DNA of 45,341 bases from Stentor coeruleus. Its lineage: Eukaryota; Ciliophora; Heterotrichea; Heterotrichida; Stentoridae. Of the stretch, positions 41,801 to 45,341 are shown one piece after another. A program made the position numbers and the translations under genes. The notes under the pieces were generated by a model. That model was not told the DNA's origin and made no database searches. It saw only the letters and a program-made list of their open reading frames with translations. The first letter of the stretch is position 1, and every line of letters begins with the position of its first letter. The stretch covers positions 1-45,341 of the forward strand of contig MPUH01000570.1 of NCBI GenBank assembly GCA_001970955.1, read 5' to 3'.

Positions 41801-42287
41801 ATTCCATCACTTTTTTGTTGAGATCATTACGCAATTTTATCAGATCCGAGTGCAGCATGCCAACCGTATCTTGAATTTCAAAGATAGGGAGTATTTGTGG
41901 GTATCTCTTTGGTAGTGTTACACTTAAATATAAACTGCAGTATATATACTGATGCTTCTGAATTTTTGGGCAGAGAAAAATACGGAATTTATAATCTTTT
42001 TCTTTAGGTTTCGAAATAATTGTCACATCATCTTCATAAATTTTTATTATAGCATCTATTTCTTCTTCAAAACTCACAGGGACAAGTTTGGTTTCTTCTT
42101 TTATTATAATTTCTTCAAGTTTCATCGCTTTTTTTTTCTTTTTCCTTCGTTTAGCTTTCGATTGAGGCTGTGGCTGAGATACCTTTGGCACATTAGAAGC
42201 ATTGGGCGCATTAGGCAAATTGGAATTTAGAAGACCAAAAGAAAGGCCCAAGAAAAATGCACTAAAGCAAAATATGCCTTCATTCAT
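38856..42287 (-). CDS. GCN2-type eIF2-alpha kinase
   Basis: A 1143-residue protein with full GCN2 order. A Lys-rich segment is followed by an RWD domain (about 65-190, with SVTLPKRYPQILPIF). The kinase spans about 265-570: LIGKGGGGSVYK, YAVKIINL, the acidic insert SDDEEEGSGDEDE, IHRDLKPSNIFLGG, LGDFGLAA and VGTPLYFSPEQEQGKYD, the last typical of eIF2-alpha kinases. A histidyl-tRNA-synthetase-like domain (about 615-960, TPLLYPYFKHF) and a Lys/Glu-rich C-terminus complete it. It should sense uncharged tRNA and phosphorylate eIF2-alpha to restrain translation. The pseudokinase domain of yeast GCN2 is not evident between RWD and kinase. The annotated start gives an unusual hydrophobic N-terminus (FCFSAFFLGLSFGLL); a later Met before KLEEIIIKEE would remove it. 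Confidence 0.95.
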   Translation of the reverse strand: MNEGIFCFSAFFLGLSFGLLNSNLPNAPNASNVPKVSQPQPQSKAKRRKKKKKAMKLEEIIIKEETKLVPVSFEEEIDAIIKIYEDDVTIISKPKEKDYKFRIFLCPKIQKHQYIYCSLYLSVTLPKRYPQILPIFEIQDTVGMLHSDLIKLRNDLNKKVMEFASMQRSLIFEVCLWLEEQLLVLNPTPPPSPHVTMTRQFTEESAYDESYELSNQVKQELEDRNKRKDEPILLNSINNIKTLDKELLETSYRVPQSITGFDYKSYFDQIELIGKGGGGSVYKVMNKIDECLYAVKIINLKGVKGSNQIMKEVLVLSRLQHKNIVRYHNAWFEENSDDEEEGSGDEDESSFDSEESSENSEWVFAFQRSRGSIEPFFEKDTQNKGCKLYIQMEFCAGNTLQEVLNNGLPSHEDSWKMLKEILNALIYVHSRKTIHRDLKPSNIFLGGDGEVKLGDFGLAATSENKEKQDYAVGTPLYFSPEQEQGKYDQKSDMFALGIIFFEMWRSFGSYMQKATEIKNLGKKHLLPEDFDAPNEVKDIIIWLTHPEPEQRPTAEQVLLSSYLPHQIDKKTFEEFLRVATRPNTVENEWLYQEVFKQENQAHIEFTYNTTSAINEVPTISRRKIKVDAMIKTAVTLKLQEVFINAGAVDIKTPLLYPYFKHFAISVQDRTGKLTQVMVENDPNASILIERSGIIVQLPDNSVVPWARKIAKKELGGIIKRFNMQIVYKTSGNREHPKEIKQARLDYCYETVYYNKCLKFWLQAEMLSITMQAIKEVLGETTEIQGGIIEVHVNDSRIIDAMMDYLEIRMNLRAKVLKVLANMYRLSSHAIKKKLTELGLSFSIVEKLEYYFKLSGKLTKVKGYLEKQPIYRDKLLQQVLNEDLDLLEKYCENFGLNIVFNLSVVNEDLLCYSGFLCRIVYKDYVVNSKSTKKETIVLASGGCYDNLINHYSMRSKSKSKTQNSSTSGLGITIYYENIISILLQSGNYSWLHGSTVFLTSKIQFDKDHLDEISKKKIEHAVELWKSGISVIYNYNDMPAEDIIDMCRRYKIRICVFYEEKVKKEQEKIESDKKDSEKACPDRKDSEGGGKADMKITIRDFSSKQKAFEEAKKEEFIKKIKERNSLPVNKLNYPLKQNEKRDLPP

Positions 42288-42502
42288 TTTTATAAGTTAT
42301 CGTTATTGATGGAAATTTTTAAAGGATTTTTGATAGAGTTAGAACCTCACAATTTAAATCATTGTTAAAATATATAAAACTACAATAAAAACTAAATCTC
42401 TCTCTTATTTAAACCCTTAAGATAGCTAATATAAAGTTAATTTACTTAAGAAAAATGTGATTAACAATAACAGTCACAAACTGAAAAAACTTAGATAAAT
42501 AA

Positions 42503-43011
42503 ATGTTAGGATCAAAAATTGATGAAAAAATATTTAATGAGACGTATAAAACCTTACTCAATGGTTTTATCCTAGATGATCTCAAAGACTTTAGCTTATA
42601 TAATAAAATAAGCTTGCTTTAAAAGCAAATTCTGTGCTTGAAAACACAATTTTAAGCTTTAATAGCAAAAAAAAATGACCATATACAATTTAGATAAGTC
42701 CACAATTACTGGAATACCTATGTAAATTCAAAACTAAAAAAGGGTGTAAAACCATCAGATTTTGAAATATGAATTTTCTGATAAGCAATCTAAAGTGCAT
42801 GAAGTTGTTAAAGAATCCTTAGAAGGATTTTCACATTATTAATATTAGCATGAACTTTGTCAATGCCATTCCTTTCAAAACTAGGCTGTATGCTCTCAAA
42901 GTTAAAATACATGCTAATCTTTCAGATATCATAAACAAATACAAATATGAAGTCAATAAATCTTCCAAATTCCACAAACATCCTCGATCATCTCTGCATA
43001 GTAATACTTAA
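42503..43011 (+). pseudogene. multiply frameshifted decayed gene, unknown family
   Basis: Between the divergent GCN2-like and methyltransferase genes, the plus strand contains successive coding-like runs in changing frames: MLGSKIDEKIFNETYKTLLN (ATG 42503), then LKANSVLENTILSFNSKKK, MTIYNLDKSTITGIPM (ATG 42675), NSKLKKGVKPSDFEI, YEFSDKQSKVHEVVKESLEG, and finally MNFVNAIPFKTRLYALKVKI (ATG 42850), ending in TAA at 43009-43011. The frame changes cannot be 15-nt introns, since those keep frame. Together they suggest about 160 residues of a former protein. I do not recognise the family, and nothing else in the window resembles it. The rest of the spacer 42288-43036 is A+T-rich and empty. Confidence 0.42.
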
Positions 43012-43036
43012 TTTAAATGTGGAATGGTAATAATTA

Positions 43037-43810
43037 ATGGAGGACTCGCAAACTTTTTCCAGACACGAGTACGCGCAAAGGGATTTTTGGAATAACAGAT
43101 TCAACGAGTATAAATCAGCTTTTGACTGGTATGTTGGCTGGGCTGAAATGAAGAATCTGATTATGAGGAATTTCCCTGTAGAGTCCATAGCGAATGTTTT
43201 GATGGTTGGCTGTGGGAATTCAAGTATTTTATATATAGAATTAAGTGAGGCTATGGCTAAAAACCAGTATCATGTGACGAATATTGACATTTCAAATGTT
43301 GTTTTGGAACAAATGGCTGAAAAAACCAAGCAGGAGTATGGGCTAATGGATGCGACTAGATGTTGTTTTAGAGATGGAAGTTTTGATTTACTGGTAGACA
43401 AAGGGACATATGATGCTTTGGCTGTAATGGATATTTAGTGTGAAGCTGGTTCTGAAATGCCGTTTAAGCTAGTTTCAGAGATGGGTAGAGTTGCAAGTAA
43501 AGGCATTGTTATAGTAACTCATGGGAAACCTGCGAATAGATCAGGAGCTTTTAAAGAGGCTTTAGAACAATATGGAGAGTGGGAGGAGATCTTTGATCAA
43601 TGCGAGTTGTCTTTTCAGTCACAATTTATTAATATTGTGAGGTCAAGCTTCCCTGGAGAAAGTCTTGCTGCGGTTGTGAAAACCCCTGAAAAACTGGCTC
43701 AGTGCTTGAAAGAAATTGCTGCGTATAAAGACAATAAAGAAGTGTCTGGAAAATCCCTTAGGCAAACTCATTGCTGGGTTTACATATATAAACGCGTAAC
43801 TAGCAATTAA
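43037..43810 (+). CDS. SAM-dependent methyltransferase, EEF1A lysine methyltransferase-like
   Basis: A 252-residue protein after removal of the intron at 43424-43438, which joins DKGTYDALA to CEAGSEMPFKLVSEMGRV. It has the short-form METTL13/EEF1AKMT4 layout: FWNNRFNEYKSAFDWYVGW near the start, SAM motif I VLMVGCGNSS, acidic motif II TNIDISNVV, and SFDLLVDKGTYDAL as the post-II signature (family form SFDxVxDKGTLDAL). Enzymes of this group methylate lysines or the N-terminus of elongation factor 1A; the exact substrate here is inference. No membrane segment. Its stop lies 23 bp from the end of the convergent PH-like gene. Confidence 0.9.
43424..43438 (+). other. 15-nt intron in methyltransferase gene
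   Basis: GTAATGGATATTTAG, at a codon boundary, ending with an in-frame TAG. A at position 10. Confidence 0.9.
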
Positions 43811-43833
43811 ATATCCAATAATACTATAGGAAT

Positions 43834-45048
43834 TTACTTGGCCCCGCCCACCGCTTTTTGTCTCAGCACAGCCAAAAACGGATCTGCAGAAATTTTGCTC
43901 TTAAAAATCGACTTGCAACTTGGGACAATCATCGACTCCAGTACCGTTTTCTTCGTCTTTGCCTGTAACTTATCATCTTCACTTTCTTCTCTATTTAAAA
44001 TCGCCCCAAGGACCTTCAGTTTATTTCCAACCAGTAAATTAACTCTGATTTTATCCTTCAACTCCTTTCTCGCATATGTATCTGCCCCTATAACCGGCAT
44101 AACAATAAATTTAATAAACCTATAAAGTTTCCCTGCAAAAGTAAACCTTTTATTGAGTATTGAAATAACTTTATTCATTCCTGCAGTATTTTCCATCTGT
44201 TTCTGGGTTTTATATACCGCTAACTACATAAACCATACCAAAAACAGTTCATGCATCGAAATAAGTCTCATACTAGCTTCCCTTTTGAGTTTTTCTGATA
44301 CATTTTTAAAGGATAAAAAATCTTTATAAACAATACATTTAGTATAAGGAACATTGCTTTGAAGAGAATTGTTTAAGGAACAAAGCCAACTAAGAGCCAA
44401 ACAAATGTCGTATCTAGCTAAGAAACTTGTTGTCCCGAAATCATATGACCGAAACTCGTTTATTATAGAAAAACAGTCTTCTTGAGTATGAAGCAAACCG
44501 TATTTATAATCAATTTGCCCTTTATACATTTTAAAAGTAGATGATGAAGATCCTAGAGTTACTCCATATACATCAGCAAAGCCAATACGATTTTTTCTTG
44601 TTTCTGATGTATAAATTTCGACGATACCTTGGTTGATTTTTACTGTGACAATTTTCCTAGATGGGGTGTTGTAGTTGTATTTATATACTTTATGTCCAGT
44701 TTTCATCCGGCCCAATATGGCTGTGAGGGAAAAATCCTGGTTTATGGCGTCACTTTTTATCAGACCACAGGACTCAGATTCGAATTTTACGCATAACGCT
44801 CGAGATGAACGGGCATTTAATAAAATGCTGTCGTATAAATCTTTGTTGTATGGACGAGAATCTGGTACAATTTGAGATAAATCGCCAATCATGTCAGACT
44901 CATCGTCAATAACGAACTCCTCAAGAGCTTTTTTGAAATCGTTTATCCGGTCAGGGTCGTCATGCATTTCTTGCTTATGGAGAAAAGATGTGCTTTCTTC
45001 ACTGTTTTCTTCTCTTATACGGTCGGTTGTATTGAAATCTTGATCCAT
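43834..45048 (-). CDS. PH-like domain protein of unknown function
   Basis: A 399-residue protein after removal of the intron at 44224-44238, joining MRLISMHELFLL to AVYKTQKQMENTAGMNK. The N-terminus is acidic (SEESTSFLHKQEMHDDPD). The middle (about 110-235) has the strand order of a PH domain: GHKVYKYNYNTPSRKIVTVK, VEIYTSE, IGFADVYGVTLG, then EDCFSIIN, which echoes the EDRCFSII strand of phospholipase C PH domains, and a helix with LALSWLCSL. The C-terminal part is basic and helical, with no enzyme domain. Membrane phosphoinositide binding is plausible but not shown; it might then link to products of kinases such as the GPCR-PIPK in this window. Confidence 0.83.
44224..44238 (-). other. 15-nt intron in PH-like gene
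   Basis: On the minus strand it reads GTATGGTTTATGTAG, at a codon boundary and ending with an in-frame TAG. A at position 10. It is the only one of the seven with T at position 4. Confidence 0.87.
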
Positions 45049-45341
45049 TCTTATTTTAATATTCTATTAATTTCAATAGATTACGTGGTAAACATTATTT
45101 TAGTTGAATTTTGTATAAATAAGCTATAATGAAATTGGCAGGATTTAGGGAGATAGTCCAAAAGAATTTTATTAGAAAAATATTGTCAAGCCATTAATTT
45201 AAGACGTTAATGGGTGTTATTTTATGTGCTAATATAACATTATTTTTAAGGCAAGGGTTTAGTTATAAAATTATATTTTTTGATAATAATTCTTAAAGCA
45301 TATTCACCTCTATTCAAACCTACAGATTGAATAAAATGTTT
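45049..45341. other. right-end spacer
   Basis: A+T-rich upstream region of the PH-like gene running to the window edge. No gene and no telomeric repeat. Confidence 0.6.

Overview
The window looks like macronuclear DNA of a heterotrich ciliate, most probably Stentor or a close relative. The DNA is A+T-rich and genes are packed on both strands, with gaps as small as 21-31 bp. TAA, TAG and TGA all act as stops and no stop looks reassigned inside a gene. Seven gene breaks are repaired by removing an intron of exactly 15 nt (GTA...AG). Uniform 15-nt introns plus the standard code are the Stentor hallmark. No telomere, rRNA, CRISPR or intact mobile element is visible.

Layout. 1-7.3 kb: a 1.5-kb gene-free leader, then a 1653-residue secreted or surface type I membrane protein built from PPC-like repeats. 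7.4-10.4 kb: a kinesin with a degenerate switch I, an unknown basic protein 21 bp behind it, and tRNA-Gly(CCC). 10.7-12.7 kb (minus): a GPCR fused to a phosphatidylinositol phosphate kinase, seen as one gene only after removal of a 15-nt intron. 13.2-15.8 kb: a small basic protein and a ubiquitin-specific protease whose 34-nt first exon carries a lipidation motif. 17.1-23.3 kb: an outer-dynein-arm docking-like coiled coil, an FKP-motif protein, a lipidated MEKK-like kinase, a basic two-exon protein and another coiled coil. 23.9-33.4 kb: a WD40-plus-six-TM cation channel fusion, a helical-repeat protein with a possible pseudokinase tail, and a WDR90/POC16 homologue. 34.0-38.3 kb: a LIN54/TSO1-type CXC protein, a three-exon EF-hand-like protein crossing a 1-N assembly scar, and a 93-residue lipidated protein. 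38.9-45.0 kb: a GCN2-type eIF2-alpha kinase, a decayed gene, an EEF1A-lysine-methyltransferase-like enzyme and a PH-like protein.

Several genes fit a cilium/basal-body theme (kinesin, docking-complex coiled coil, WDR90/POC16). Others fit membrane signalling: GPCR-PIPK, TRP-like channel, three proteins with N-terminal Gly/Cys lipidation motifs, and a PH-like protein. Eukaryotic neighbours need not share a pathway, so these are themes and not operons.

No wholly new system can be demonstrated from sequence alone. The items most worth a second look are the GPCR-PIPK fusion, the WD40-channel fusion, the kinesin with a rewritten switch I, the lipidation mini-exon of the protease, the hydrophobic start of GCN2, and several decayed or orphan coding islands in the gaps.
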